From NCBI RefSeq assembly GCF_000263855.1, contig NZ_AJWX01000042.1, positions 1-36,250 of the forward strand: 36,250 bases of DNA, read 5' to 3'. Of the stretch, positions 26,604-35,538 are shown piece by piece. This DNA is from Pseudomonas sp. M47T1. GTDB taxonomy: Bacteria; Pseudomonadota; Gammaproteobacteria; Pseudomonadales; Pseudomonadaceae. Positions within the stretch are counted from its first letter, which is position 1, and each line of letters starts with the position of its first letter. The translations under genes were made by a program, and so were the position numbers. Below the pieces are notes generated by a model, which saw nothing but the letters and a program-made list of their open reading frames with translations, made no database searches and was not told where the DNA came from.

Positions 26604-27248
26604 TCAGGCGTCGCGGAACAACCACGGCTGGCTGGCCCGGTGCTTGCCCTCGAACGCCGCAATGGCGTCGCCATCCTGCAGGGTCAGGCCGATGTCGTCC
26701 AGGCCGTTGAGCAGGCAGTGCTTGCGAAATTCGTCGATCTCGAAGCTCAGGACCTTGCCGTCGGCGCGGGTCACGGTCTGCGCTTGCAGGTCGACAGTCA
26801 ACTGGTAGCCTGGGTTGGCTTCGACCTGCTTGAACAGTTCGTCGACTTCAGCGTCGTCGAGAATGATCGGCAGCAGGCCGTTCTTGAAGCTGTTGTTGAA
26901 GAAAATATCGGCGTAGCTCGGCGCGATGATGGTGCGAAAACCATATTCTTCCAGCGCCCACGGCGCGTGCTCGCGGCTGGAGCCGCAACCGAAGTTTTCC
27001 CGCGCCAGCAGCACGCTGGCACCTTGATAACGTTCGTGGTTGAGCACGAAGTCCTTGTTCAGCGGGCGCTTGGAGTTGTCCTGGTAGGGCTGGCCCACGT
27101 CCAGGTAGCGCCACTCGTCAAACAGGTTAGGGCCAAAGCCGGTGCGCTTGATCGACTTCAGGAACTGCTTGGGAATGATTTGGTCGGTGTCGACGTTGGC
27201 ACGGTCCAGCGGCGCGACGAGGCCGGTGTGCTGGGTAAAGGCTTTCAT
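26604..27248 (-). CDS. leuD: 3-isopropylmalate dehydratase small subunit
   Basis: 214 residues, swivelling aconitase domain. With LeuC it isomerises 2- to 3-isopropylmalate. Opens MKAFTQHTGLVAPLDRANVDTDQIIPKQFL and holds the substrate loop NFGCGSSREHAPWAL and SYADIFFNN. Its ATG overlaps the leuC stop (ATGA), so the two subunits are translationally coupled. Confidence 0.97.
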   Translation of the reverse strand: MKAFTQHTGLVAPLDRANVDTDQIIPKQFLKSIKRTGFGPNLFDEWRYLDVGQPYQDNSKRPLNKDFVLNHERYQGASVLLARENFGCGSSREHAPWALEEYGFRTIIAPSYADIFFNNSFKNGLLPIILDDAEVDELFKQVEANPGYQLTVDLQAQTVTRADGKVLSFEIDEFRKHCLLNGLDDIGLTLQDGDAIAAFEGKHRASQPWLFRDA

Positions 27249-28678
27249 GCTGCGCTCCCTTGGATCAATTCACGGACATCGATGAAACGGCCGGTGACGG
27301 CGGCGGCGGCGGCCATGGCCGGGCTCACCAGGTGAGTACGGCCACCGGCGCCCTGACGGCCTTCGAAGTTGCGGTTGGAGGTGGACGCGCAGTGCTCGCC
27401 CGACTCCAGGCGGTCCGGGTTCATGGCCAGGCACATGGAGCAGCCCGGTTCACGCCATTCGAAGCCCGCTTCGAGGAAAATCTTGTCCAGGCCTTCTTTC
27501 TCGGCCTGCGCTTTCACCAGGCCCGAGCCCGGCACGACGATGGCCTGCTTGACCGTGGACGCCACTTTGCGGCCCTTGGCAATCTCGGCGGCGGCGCGCA
27601 GGTCTTCGATGCGCGAGTTGGTGCACGAGCCAATGAACACGCGGTCCAGCTGGATATCGGTGATCGCCTGGTTGGCGCTCAGGCCCATGTACTTCAGGGC
27701 GCGTTCGATGGAGCCACGCTTGACCGGGTCAGCCTCTTTGGCCGGGTCTGGCACGTTCTGGTCAACGGCCAATACCATTTCCGGCGAGGTGCCCCAGCTG
27801 ACTTGCGGCTTGATCTGGGCGGCGTCCAGCTCGACCACGGTGTCGAACTCGGCGTCGGCGTCGGACACCAGGTCTTTCCAGGCTTCGACGGCCTTGGCCC
27901 AGTGCTCGCCCTTTGGCGCGAAGGGGCGGCCTTCAACGTAGGCAATGGTCTTCTCATCGGCAGCCACCAGGCCCACGCGTGCGCCGGCTTCGATGGACAT
28001 GTTACAGATGGTCATGCGGCCTTCCACGGACAGGTCGCGAATGGCGCTGCCGGCGAATTCCATGGCATGGCCGTTGCCGCCCGCAGTGCCGATCTTGCCG
28101 ATCACGGCCAGGACGATGTCCTTGGCGGTCACGCCGAAGGGCAGTGCGCCTTCGACACGCACCAGCATGTTTTTCATTTTTTTGGCCACCAGGCACTGGG
28201 TAGCCAGCACGTGCTCCACTTCCGAGGTGCCGATGCCGTGGGCCAGGGCGCCAAACGCACCGTGGGTGGAGGTGTGCGAGTCACCGCAGACCACGGTCAT
28301 GCCTGGCAGGGTGGCGCCCTGCTCCGGGCTGATGACGTGGACGATGCCCTGGCGCACGTCGTTCATCTTGAACTCGGTGATGCCGTGCTCGTCGCAGTTG
28401 TCGTCCAGGGTCTGCACCTGAAGGCGCGACACCTGGTCGGCAATGGCTTCGATGCCGCCCTTGCGCTCGGGGGTAGTCGGCACGTTGTGGTCCGGGGTGG
28501 CAATGTTGGCGTCGATGCGCCATGGCTTGCGATTGGCCAGGCGCAGACCTTCGAAAGCCTGGGGCGAAGTCACTTCATGGATGATGTGACGATCAATGTA
28601 GATCAGCGCCGAACCGTCGTCGCGCTGCTTGACCAAATGCGAATCCCAGAGCTTGTCGTAGAGCGTTTTGCCGGCCAT
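27245..28678 (-). CDS. leuC: 3-isopropylmalate dehydratase large subunit
   Basis: 477-residue aconitase-type subunit carrying a 4Fe-4S cluster. The cluster cysteines are in FIGSCTNSRIEDL and EPGCSMCLAMNPD; other family strings are VCGDSHTSTHGAFGALA and GIGTSEVEHVLATQ. GAGGAAAG lies 4 bases before the ATG. It is the first gene of the leuCD(B) transcript and divergent from a LysR gene. Confidence 0.97.
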   Translation of the reverse strand: MAGKTLYDKLWDSHLVKQRDDGSALIYIDRHIIHEVTSPQAFEGLRLANRKPWRIDANIATPDHNVPTTPERKGGIEAIADQVSRLQVQTLDDNCDEHGITEFKMNDVRQGIVHVISPEQGATLPGMTVVCGDSHTSTHGAFGALAHGIGTSEVEHVLATQCLVAKKMKNMLVRVEGALPFGVTAKDIVLAVIGKIGTAGGNGHAMEFAGSAIRDLSVEGRMTICNMSIEAGARVGLVAADEKTIAYVEGRPFAPKGEHWAKAVEAWKDLVSDADAEFDTVVELDAAQIKPQVSWGTSPEMVLAVDQNVPDPAKEADPVKRGSIERALKYMGLSANQAITDIQLDRVFIGSCTNSRIEDLRAAAEIAKGRKVASTVKQAIVVPGSGLVKAQAEKEGLDKIFLEAGFEWREPGCSMCLAMNPDRLESGEHCASTSNRNFEGRQGAGGRTHLVSPAMAAAAAVTGRFIDVRELIQGSAA

Positions 28679-28735
28679 CAGACTTTCCTCATCAGTATCT
28701 TTTCTGTGCCAATAACCGCTTGGCTTGTAGGGCGA

Positions 28736-28764
28736 ATGCTAAGGGGTTACATTTGATTACTCAA
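28736..28764 (-). promoter_or_regulatory. Putative leuC promoter
   Basis: Minus strand: TTGAGT, 17 bases, TAGCAT, about 58 bases before the leuC start. The -35 lies inside the inverted repeat at 28751-28766. Confidence 0.55.
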
Positions 28765-28766
28765 AT
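28751..28766. promoter_or_regulatory. Inverted repeat, probable operator of the LysR regulator
   Basis: Perfect ATTTGA-ttac-TCAAAT in the leuC/LysR divergent region. It holds the dyad and flanking T/A expected of a LysR site and covers the leuC -35. Confidence 0.55.
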
Positions 28767-28809
28767 TCATAATTTTCATGCTTTGGATAACCAATAGGAA
28801 TCCGAATAG

Positions 28810-29694
28810 ATGGACCTCGCCAACCTCAACGCTTTCATCGCCATTGCCGAGTGCGGCAGCTTTTCGGGGGCTGGCGAGCGCCTGCATTTGACCCAACCGG
28901 CCATCAGCAAACGCATTGCCGGCCTGGAGCAACAACTCAATGTACGCCTCTTCGACCGCCTTGGGCGCGAAGTCAGCCTGACGGAAGCCGGGCGCGCGCT
29001 GCTGCCTCGCGCCTACCAGATTCTCAACGTGCTGGACGATACCCGACGGGCGCTCACCAACCTGACCGGCGAGGTCACGGGGCGTCTGACCCTGGCCACC
29101 AGCCATCACATTGGCCTGCACCGCTTGCCACCGGTGCTGCGCGCCTTCACCAAGCGCTACCCGAACGTGGCTCTGGACATCCAGTTCCTGGATTCGGAAG
29201 TGGCCTACGACGAAATCCTCCACGGCCGCGCCGAGCTGGCGGTGATTACCCTGGCACCCGAACCCCACGGCCTGGTGCGCACGGTGCCGGTGTGGAGCGA
29301 CCCTTTGGACTTCGTGGTGGCCCCCGAGCACCCGCTGGCCCTCAATGGCGCCGTGAGCCTGGCCGACATTGCTTACCACCCGGCGGTTTTTCCCGGCGGC
29401 AACACCTTTACCCACCACATTGTCCAGCGCCTGTTCGAGGCCCGGGGCCTGACCGCGAACATCGCCATGAGCACCAACTACCTGGAAACCATCAAGATGA
29501 TGGTGTCCATTGGCCTGGCCTGGAGCGTGCTGCCGCGCACCATGCTCGACGATCAGGTACACAGCATCGCGTTGCCGGGCATACAGCTCAGTCGCCAGCT
29601 AGGCTACATCGTGCACACCGAAAGAACGCTGTCCAACGCTGCCCGGGCCTTCATGACGCTGCTTGACGCAGAGCCAGGCGCCCTCGCGGGGTAG
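28810..29694 (+). CDS. LysR-family regulator divergent from leuC
   Basis: 294 residues. Winged HTH at 1-60 (FIAIAECGSFSGAGERLHLTQPAISKRIAGLE...LTEAGRALL) and a LysR substrate domain at about 90-290 (LATSHHIGLHRLPPVLRAF, VIQ-type strands, GLAWSVLPRTML). AGGA lies about 10 bases before the ATG. Divergent placement and the palindrome in between make control of leuCD and of itself likely; the effector, possibly a leucine pathway intermediate, is inferred. Confidence 0.94.
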   Translation: MDLANLNAFIAIAECGSFSGAGERLHLTQPAISKRIAGLEQQLNVRLFDRLGREVSLTEAGRALLPRAYQILNVLDDTRRALTNLTGEVTGRLTLATSHHIGLHRLPPVLRAFTKRYPNVALDIQFLDSEVAYDEILHGRAELAVITLAPEPHGLVRTVPVWSDPLDFVVAPEHPLALNGAVSLADIAYHPAVFPGGNTFTHHIVQRLFEARGLTANIAMSTNYLETIKMMVSIGLAWSVLPRTMLDDQVHSIALPGIQLSRQLGYIVHTERTLSNAARAFMTLLDAEPGALAG

Positions 29695-29751
29695 CGCGCG
29701 CGCGCAGACGGTCTACCTTAAGGAAGCCTTATCCGCAAAGGTCCGGTATCC

Positions 29752-32700
29752 ATGCCGAAGTCAGCTTCACGCTTTCCGCGATTACCGCGTATCCACGCGG
29801 CTGATCCCCAGGAATCCGAGCAAACCTGGGAAAGCGCCCCGCAACTGCTGGCCGCCCTCAATGGCGCGCACCTGGGTGCGTGGTTCTGGGACATCGACAC
29901 CGGGCAGATCAGCTGGTCGCGGGGCACCCAGGCGCTGTTCGGCTTCGACCCGCAGATGCCGCTGCCCAATGACGTGGACTACCTGGACCTGCTGCCCGAG
30001 GAAGACCGCGGCCGTACCATGCAGGCGTTTCAGGCGGTGTTGCGCGGCGAACCGGTGGAACAGGCCATGCGCCACCGCATTCGCTGGCCGGACGGCAGCC
30101 TGCACTGGCTGGAAATCAACGGTAGCCTGGTGCACACCAAGGATGGGCGCCCGCAGATGATCGGCGTGATCCGCGAGATAACGCGCCAGCGCGACCGGGA
30201 AACCGCGCTGATCAACTCCGAGAAGCGCTTCGCCACTCTGTTCCACCTCAGCCCCAACGTGGTGCTGCTGACCCGCCGCAACGACGGCCTGATCCACGAG
30301 GTGAACCACCACTTCGAAAAGACCCTGGGCTGGGCCGCCCACCAGATCATCAACAAGACCACCGTGGAGCTGGGCCTGTGGGCCGAGCCCGAACAACGCC
30401 ACAGAATGCTCGAAGCCACCCTGCACACCAGCGAACCGGTGAACATGGAGGTGCGCTTCTGCGCCAGCACCGGGCAGGTTCACGACGGTATCCTCAGCAC
30501 CCAGAACATCGAGCTGGACGGCGCCAGCTACCTGCTCAGCACCTTCACCGACACCAGCGAGAGCAAGCGCGCCGAACAGGCCTTGAAGGACAGCCAGGAA
30601 CGTTTGGACCTGGCCCTGGACTCGGCCCAGCTGGGCACCTGGGACTGGCACATTCCCAGCGGCATGCTCTATGGCTCGGCCCGGGCCGCGCAATTGCACG
30701 GCCTGGAGCCGGTGCCCTTCCATGAGTCCTTCGAAGCTTTTTTCGAGGGCGTGCCCGACGAAGAACGCAACACCATGCGCCAGGCCTACCGCAGTTTGCG
30801 CGAAGGGCCGGCAGGCAATTACCAGATCACCTACCGCATCGCCCTGGAAAACGGCACCTCGCGCTACATCGAAAGCCGCGCACGGCTGTACCGCGACGAG
30901 CACGGCCAGCCGCTGCGCATGGCCGGTACCCTGCTGGACATGACCGAGCAGGTGGAACGCGAACAGCGCCTGGCCAGCTCCGAAGAGAAATTCGCCAGCC
31001 TGTTCCAGGCCAGTACCGACCCGATCTGCGTGACGCTGCAGGCCAGCGGGCAGTTCATCGAGATCAACCCCAGTTTTTCCCAGACCTTCGGCTGGAGTCC
31101 CGATGAGCTCAAGCGCAATGGCGCCGACGAACTGGGCTTCTGGCTGGACAGTGTCGAACGCCTGCAGCGCATCGAGGAAGTGATTCGCGAACGGGCGCTG
31201 AATAACGTGGCCGTGCAGGTCATGCACAAAAACGGCCAGGTCCTCACCTGCCTGATCTCCAGCCGCCTGATCACCGTGGACAACCAGCCCTGCGTGGTCA
31301 CCACCCTGCGCGACATCACCCAGCAGCAACGGGCCGAGGCAGCGCTCAAGAGCAGCGAGGAGAAGTTCGCCAAGGCCTTTCACTCCAGCCCCGACGCCAT
31401 CACCATCACCGAGCGCGACAGCGGCCGCTACCTGGAGGTCAACGACGGCTTCTGCCGCCTGACCGGCTACAGCGTCAACGAAGTACTGGGGCGCAGCGTG
31501 GATGACATCGGCTTCTGGGCCGACCCGCGCCAGCACGCACTGTTGCTCACAGAACTGGAAGAAAGCGGCCACCTGCACCACCGCGAGCTGATCGGCCGCA
31601 ACAAGCGCGGCGAGGCGCTGACGCTGGAGGTGTCGGTGGAGCCGATCACGCTCAACGAAACGCCCTGCCTGCTGCTCAACGCCCGCGACGTCAGCCAGTT
31701 GAAGAACGCCCAGGCGCAGATTCGCCACCTGGCCTATCACGACCCCCTTACCAACCTGCCCAACCGCGCCCTGCTGATGGACCGCCTGAGCCAGCAGATC
31801 GCCCTGCTAAAACGCCATAACCTGCGTGGCGCCCTGCTGTTCCTGGACCTGGACCACTTCAAGCACATCAACGACTCGCTGGGCCACCCGGTGGGCGACA
31901 CGGTGCTGAAGATCATTACCGCGCGGCTGGAAGCCAGCGTGCGCCTGGAGGACACCGTGGCGCGGCTGGGCGGCGACGAGTTCGTGGTGCTGCTCACCGG
32001 CCTGGAAGGCACCCGCGCCGACGTCACCGCCCAGGTGCGTGAACTGGCCGACACATTGCGCGCGCTGCTGGCCGAGCCCATGTCACTGGACGGCCAACGG
32101 TTGCAGGTCACGCCCAGCATCGGCGTGGCGCTGATTCCCGACCATGGCACCACGCCCGCCGACCTGCTCAAGCGCGCCGACATTGCCCTGTACAAGGCCA
32201 AGGACTCGGGACGCAACACCACCCAGATGTTCCACAACACCATGCAGAAGGCCGCCAGCGAGCGCCTGCAAATGGAAAACGACCTGCGCATGGCCCTGGC
32301 CCGGGGCGAGCTGAGCCTGCATTTCCAGCCCCAGGTAGACGCCCGCGAAGACCGCATCGTCGGCGCCGAAGTACTGCTGCGCTGGCACCACCCGCTACTG
32401 GGCCAGCAATCGCCGGCGCAGTTCATTCAGGTACTGGAAGAAAGCGGGCTGATCCTGGAAGTGGGCAGCTGGATCCTCGACGAAGCCTGTGGCGCCTGTG
32501 CGCAACTGCTGCGCGAGGGGCTGATCGACGTCAATGACTTTGCCCTGTGCGTGAACATCAGCCCGCGGCAGTTTCGCCAGAACGACTTCGTCCAGCGCGT
32601 GGAGCGCAGCCTGAGCCAGAACAACCTGCCCTGCACGCTGCTCAAGCTGGAAATCACCGAAGGCATCGTCATCCAGAACCTGGAAGACACCATCAACAAA

Positions 32701-33045
32701 ATGCGCAGCCTGAAAAAGCTCGGGGTCAGCTTTGCCATGGACGACTTCGGCACCGGCTATTCGTCGCTGACCTACCTCAAGCGCCTGCCGGTGGACGCGC
32801 TGAAGATCGACCAGTCATTCGTGCGCGACGCACCGCAAGACCCCAACGACGCCGAGATCGTGCGCGCCATTGTCGCCATGGCCCGCAGCCTGGAACTGAC
32901 GGTGATTGCCGAAGGGGTGGAACTGTCCGAGCAACTGGAGTTCCTGGAGCGGCTGGGCTGCCACCTGTACCAAGGGTATCTGCACAGCCGGCCATTGCCG
33001 TTGGCACAATTCAGACAGATGTTGATCGACGAAATTCGAGGTTGA
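29752..33045 (+). CDS. Five-PAS GGDEF-EAL cyclic-di-GMP signalling protein
   Basis: 1097 residues with no membrane segment or signal peptide, so probably cytoplasmic. Five PAS domains (about 33-145, 157-275, 284-402, 412-528, 538-655), several ending in the usual DxT/DIT exit motif, then GGDEF (about 658-830) and EAL (about 845-1095). The cyclase motif GGDEF (740-744) is intact and an RLED inhibitory I-site sits exactly 5 residues before it (731-734). The EAL motif reads EVL (873-875) but keeps Glu and the following Arg; NISPRQ, LEITE, DDFGTG (997-1002), KID, AEGVE and QGY are all present. Both activities are therefore possible. PAS ligands (heme, flavin, small molecule) cannot be read. Monocistronic; faces dusC. 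Confidence 0.95.
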   Translation: MPKSASRFPRLPRIHAADPQESEQTWESAPQLLAALNGAHLGAWFWDIDTGQISWSRGTQALFGFDPQMPLPNDVDYLDLLPEEDRGRTMQAFQAVLRGEPVEQAMRHRIRWPDGSLHWLEINGSLVHTKDGRPQMIGVIREITRQRDRETALINSEKRFATLFHLSPNVVLLTRRNDGLIHEVNHHFEKTLGWAAHQIINKTTVELGLWAEPEQRHRMLEATLHTSEPVNMEVRFCASTGQVHDGILSTQNIELDGASYLLSTFTDTSESKRAEQALKDSQERLDLALDSAQLGTWDWHIPSGMLYGSARAAQLHGLEPVPFHESFEAFFEGVPDEERNTMRQAYRSLREGPAGNYQITYRIALENGTSRYIESRARLYRDEHGQPLRMAGTLLDMTEQVEREQRLASSEEKFASLFQASTDPICVTLQASGQFIEINPSFSQTFGWSPDELKRNGADELGFWLDSVERLQRIEEVIRERALNNVAVQVMHKNGQVLTCLISSRLITVDNQPCVVTTLRDITQQQRAEAALKSSEEKFAKAFHSSPDAITITERDSGRYLEVNDGFCRLTGYSVNEVLGRSVDDIGFWADPRQHALLLTELEESGHLHHRELIGRNKRGEALTLEVSVEPITLNETPCLLLNARDVSQLKNAQAQIRHLAYHDPLTNLPNRALLMDRLSQQIALLKRHNLRGALLFLDLDHFKHINDSLGHPVGDTVLKIITARLEASVRLEDTVARLGGDEFVVLLTGLEGTRADVTAQVRELADTLRALLAEPMSLDGQRLQVTPSIGVALIPDHGTTPADLLKRADIALYKAKDSGRNTTQMFHNTMQKAASERLQMENDLRMALARGELSLHFQPQVDAREDRIVGAEVLLRWHHPLLGQQSPAQFIQVLEESGLILEVGSWILDEACGACAQLLREGLIDVNDFALCVNISPRQFRQNDFVQRVERSLSQNNLPCTLLKLEITEGIVIQNLEDTINKMRSLKKLGVSFAMDDFGTGYSSLTYLKRLPVDALKIDQSFVRDAPQDPNDAEIVRAIVAMARSLELTVIAEGVELSEQLEFLERLGCHLYQGYLHSRPLPLAQFRQMLIDEIRG

Positions 33046-33086
33046 GGCAAAGCCCTGTCGGCCGCTGCTACAGCAAGTGTGTTGAA

Positions 33087-34046
33087 TCAGGCGGCTTCCT
33101 GAACCCGTACACCCAACAATTGCCCCACTCGATCACAATCGGTTTCGCGGCGCACCAGCGCAAACAACTCCACCGCCTCCGGAAAGGTGCGGGTCAGCAT
33201 GGCCAGCCATTGCTTGAGCCGCCCCGGCGCCTGGCGCGGGGTGAGGTCGATCACCGCCTGGCGCCAGAACGCCTGCAGCAGAGGCATCAGCTCGGCCCAG
33301 GTCATGGGCGCCAGTTCGATGCCGGCCTGGGCCGCGGCGATCTGCCGGGCCAGGTCAGGGCGCGAGACCAGGCCGCGGCCCAGCATGATGTCCGGCACGC
33401 CACTGATTTCCCGGCAGCGGCGCCAGTCATCCACGGTCCACACCTCACCGTTGGCGTATACCGGCACCTTCACCACGTCACGCACCCTGGCCACCCACTC
33501 CCAGTGCGCCGGCGGCTTGTAACCGTCGACCTTGGTGCGCGCATGCACCACCAACACCTCGGCACCGCCCTCGGCCAGGGCCTCGGCGCACACCAGGGCG
33601 CCGTCCGGGCTGTCAAAGCCCAGGCGCATCTTGGCGGTCACCGGAATGTGCGCAGGTACCGCGCGGCGCACCTCGCGAAGGATGCTGTGCAGCAGTTCCG
33701 GCTCCTTGAGCAGCACCGCGCCGCCGCGCGACTTGTTCACGGTCTTGGCCGGGCAGCCGAAGTTCAGGTCGATCACCGGCGCGCCCAGGCTAACGGCCAG
33801 TGCGGCGTTGTCGGCCAGGCAGATGGGGTCGGAGCCCAGCAATTGCACGCGCATCTGCGTGCCGGCCGGCGTCACGCAGCCGCTGGCCAGCTCCGGCGCC
33901 ATCTTGTGGAACACGGCAGGCGGCAACAGCATGTCGTTGACGCGAATGAACTCGGTGACACACCAGTCGATACCGCCGACACGGGTCAGCACGTCACGCA
34001 GGATGTTGTCGACCAGGCCTTCCATGGGGGCCAGGGCAATGTGCAT
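33087..34046 (-). CDS. dusC: tRNA-dihydrouridine(16) synthase
   Basis: 319-residue FMN TIM barrel. Starts MHIALAPMEGLVDNILRDVLT, with catalytic Cys98 in DLNFGCPAKTVNKSRGGAVLL (same number as E. coli DusC), VTAKMRLGF and VHARTKVDGY as in the DusC group (modifies U16). The C-terminal helical tRNA-binding part is complete. The start is the ATG at 34046; an in-frame extension to 34190 reads through a REP pair and is rejected. Convergent with the five-PAS gene across 41 bases. Confidence 0.95.
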   Translation of the reverse strand: MHIALAPMEGLVDNILRDVLTRVGGIDWCVTEFIRVNDMLLPPAVFHKMAPELASGCVTPAGTQMRVQLLGSDPICLADNAALAVSLGAPVIDLNFGCPAKTVNKSRGGAVLLKEPELLHSILREVRRAVPAHIPVTAKMRLGFDSPDGALVCAEALAEGGAEVLVVHARTKVDGYKPPAHWEWVARVRDVVKVPVYANGEVWTVDDWRRCREISGVPDIMLGRGLVSRPDLARQIAAAQAGIELAPMTWAELMPLLQAFWRQAVIDLTPRQAPGRLKQWLAMLTRTFPEAVELFALVRRETDCDRVGQLLGVRVQEAA

Positions 34047-34091
34047 GGGAATCTCGGGGAGAAAAAAAGTGCGCCATTGTAGCGAATTTTC

Positions 34092-34178
34092 GTGGGAGCG
34101 GACTCTGCCCGCGAAAGCAACACCGCGCAATACCTGACTCAATGCGGCGCCTGCTTCGCGGGCAGAGCCCGCTCCCAC
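34092..34178. repeat. REP pair (REPIN-like) of the GCGGGC family
   Basis: GTGGGAGCGGACTCTGCCCG... (34092-34115) and the inverted GGGCAGAGCCCGCTCCCAC end (34160-34178) with a 40-50 base spacer. Lies between the thioesterase and dusC. Confidence 0.88.
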
Positions 34179-34200
34179 AAAAGCCATCAATCTACCCGGA

Positions 34201-34638
34201 TCAAAGGGTACTCATTACCGCAGGCCCATACCCCTCGATAAACTCGGCCGGCATGCGCTTGGGCTTGCCACTGGCCAGGTCAATGCAACAAAACGTCGTC
34301 CGCGCCCGCAACAACGTCACCGCGTCACGGGGCCGCATCAGCTGAAATTGCCGCGTCATTTTCAAGCGTTGATCAGATTCGACGATCCAGGTGGCCAGTT
34401 GCAGCTCATCGTTCTCGTAAGCCGCCGCCAGATAGTCGATTTCATGACGCACCACGGCCATGGCCCGGTTGAGACGCCGGTACTCGCTCAAGTCCAACCC
34501 CAGGCGCTGGGAATGTCGCCACGCACAGCGCTCAAGCCAGGTCACATACACGGCATTGTTGGCATGCCCCAATCCATCGATATCCTCGGCCCCGACACTC
34601 AGGTCGATGACAAACGGCGTAGCCAGATCCCAATTCAT
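34201..34638 (-). CDS. Hotdog-fold acyl-CoA thioesterase (4HBT family)
   Basis: 145 residues. The family signature DIDGLGHANNAVYVTWLER is at about 19-37, where DxxGHxNN normally carries the catalytic Asp near the start; the hotdog helix and strands follow (VRHEIDYLAAAYENDELQL, RTTFCCIDLASGKPKRMP). Cytoplasmic. Third gene behind the TetR regulator and hydrolase (48-base gap), possibly cotranscribed. Substrate unknown. Confidence 0.87.
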   Translation of the reverse strand: MNWDLATPFVIDLSVGAEDIDGLGHANNAVYVTWLERCAWRHSQRLGLDLSEYRRLNRAMAVVRHEIDYLAAAYENDELQLATWIVESDQRLKMTRQFQLMRPRDAVTLLRARTTFCCIDLASGKPKRMPAEFIEGYGPAVMSTL

Positions 34639-34686
34639 GCGCGCTCGCGCTCCTGCTCCAAAGGCAGGCGCCAGTCTAGCGCACCC

Positions 34687-35514
34687 TCAGGCCGATTGCC
34701 GCGCCGGGCTATGACTGAGCAGGCCGAGTACGCCATCAAGCAGCTGCGGATCAGCCAGCACACGCTGATGACCACCTTGGGGCAGCACCAACAAACGACT
34801 GCCGAACCACGCCTTATGAATGGCGTGCGCTTCAGCCACCGGCACCAGCGGATCATTGTCCGCGTGCACGATCAGCCCCGGCATCTCCAGCTGATAGCGG
34901 CTGACGTCCAACTGCGCCGCGGCGATGCCTACGGTGTGCTCCACCTGGCGAATGAAGGCCGAACGCGCCCGCGCGGGCAGGCCGACATGGGCGGCGAAGT
35001 TACGCAGCATGCCCAAGATGCGCGCCGGCGCCGAAACGCTGACCAGCACCTCGGCTTTCAGGCCCCACTGGCTGGCCAGCAGGGCTGCTGCGCCACCCAT
35101 GGAGTGACCAATAACCGCGCGCAATGGCGGCAATTGCGCGGCCGCCTCCAGCAACGCATGAGCAAACAGCACCACATGGGCCTGACTGCCACGCGAGCGA
35201 CCATGGCCCGGCCCTTCCAGCGCCACCACGCTGTAACCCGCCTGCACCAGCGCCTCGATCAGCGCGGCAAATTGCGTGGGCCGACCTTCCCAGCCGTGCA
35301 TCAGCAACACCGTGGGCCCCTGCCCCCAGCGCAGCACCGACAAGCCAAAGCGCAGGGTCACGCGCTCGGCGCGGGCCAACAATGGCAACTCCCAGTCGTG
35401 TGGCGGTCGAGTGTGCGGGCGCATGAAGGCCAGGCGCATGCGCGCGGCCACCTGCTGCGGGGCCAGGTGGCCCAGGGTCCGGTTGACGCCGCGAATCCAG
35501 TTGAGCGTGGTCAT
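34687..35514 (-). CDS. Alpha/beta hydrolase
   Basis: 275 residues. Oxyanion strand VLLMHGWEGRPTQF, nucleophile elbow GHSMGGAAAL with Ser138, acid in HADNDPLVP (Asp219 or Asp221), and His249 in QGGHQRVL complete a triad. No signal peptide. The start is the ATG at 35514 with AGGAG 7 bases upstream; a TTG at 35532 is ignored. It lies 24 bases after the TetR gene, so the two are probably one operon. Substrate unknown. Confidence 0.88.
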   Translation of the reverse strand: MTTLNWIRGVNRTLGHLAPQQVAARMRLAFMRPHTRPPHDWELPLLARAERVTLRFGLSVLRWGQGPTVLLMHGWEGRPTQFAALIEALVQAGYSVVALEGPGHGRSRGSQAHVVLFAHALLEAAAQLPPLRAVIGHSMGGAAALLASQWGLKAEVLVSVSAPARILGMLRNFAAHVGLPARARSAFIRQVEHTVGIAAAQLDVSRYQLEMPGLIVHADNDPLVPVAEAHAIHKAWFGSRLLVLPQGGHQRVLADPQLLDGVLGLLSHSPARQSA

Positions 35515-35538
35515 GGCAACACTCCTGAGCAAGGTTGT

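Noticed and set aside
25427..26674. leuB beginning at 26674
   Set aside because: The extra 55 residues are translated from the REP-containing gap; the ATG at 26509 has an ideal ribosome site and matches the LeuB N-terminus.
24473..26710. 745-residue plus-strand open frame opposite leuB and asd
   Set aside because: It is antisense to two certain genes, rich in Ala/Gly/His/Gln as GC-rich shadow frames are, and shows no family motif.
29782..31740. 652-residue minus-strand open frame opposite the PAS domains
   Set aside because: Shadow of the five-PAS gene in a GC-rich genome; no ribosome site or recognisable domain.
33087..34190. dusC beginning at 34190
   Set aside because: The extension is a translated REP pair; DusC proteins begin at the ATG at 34046.
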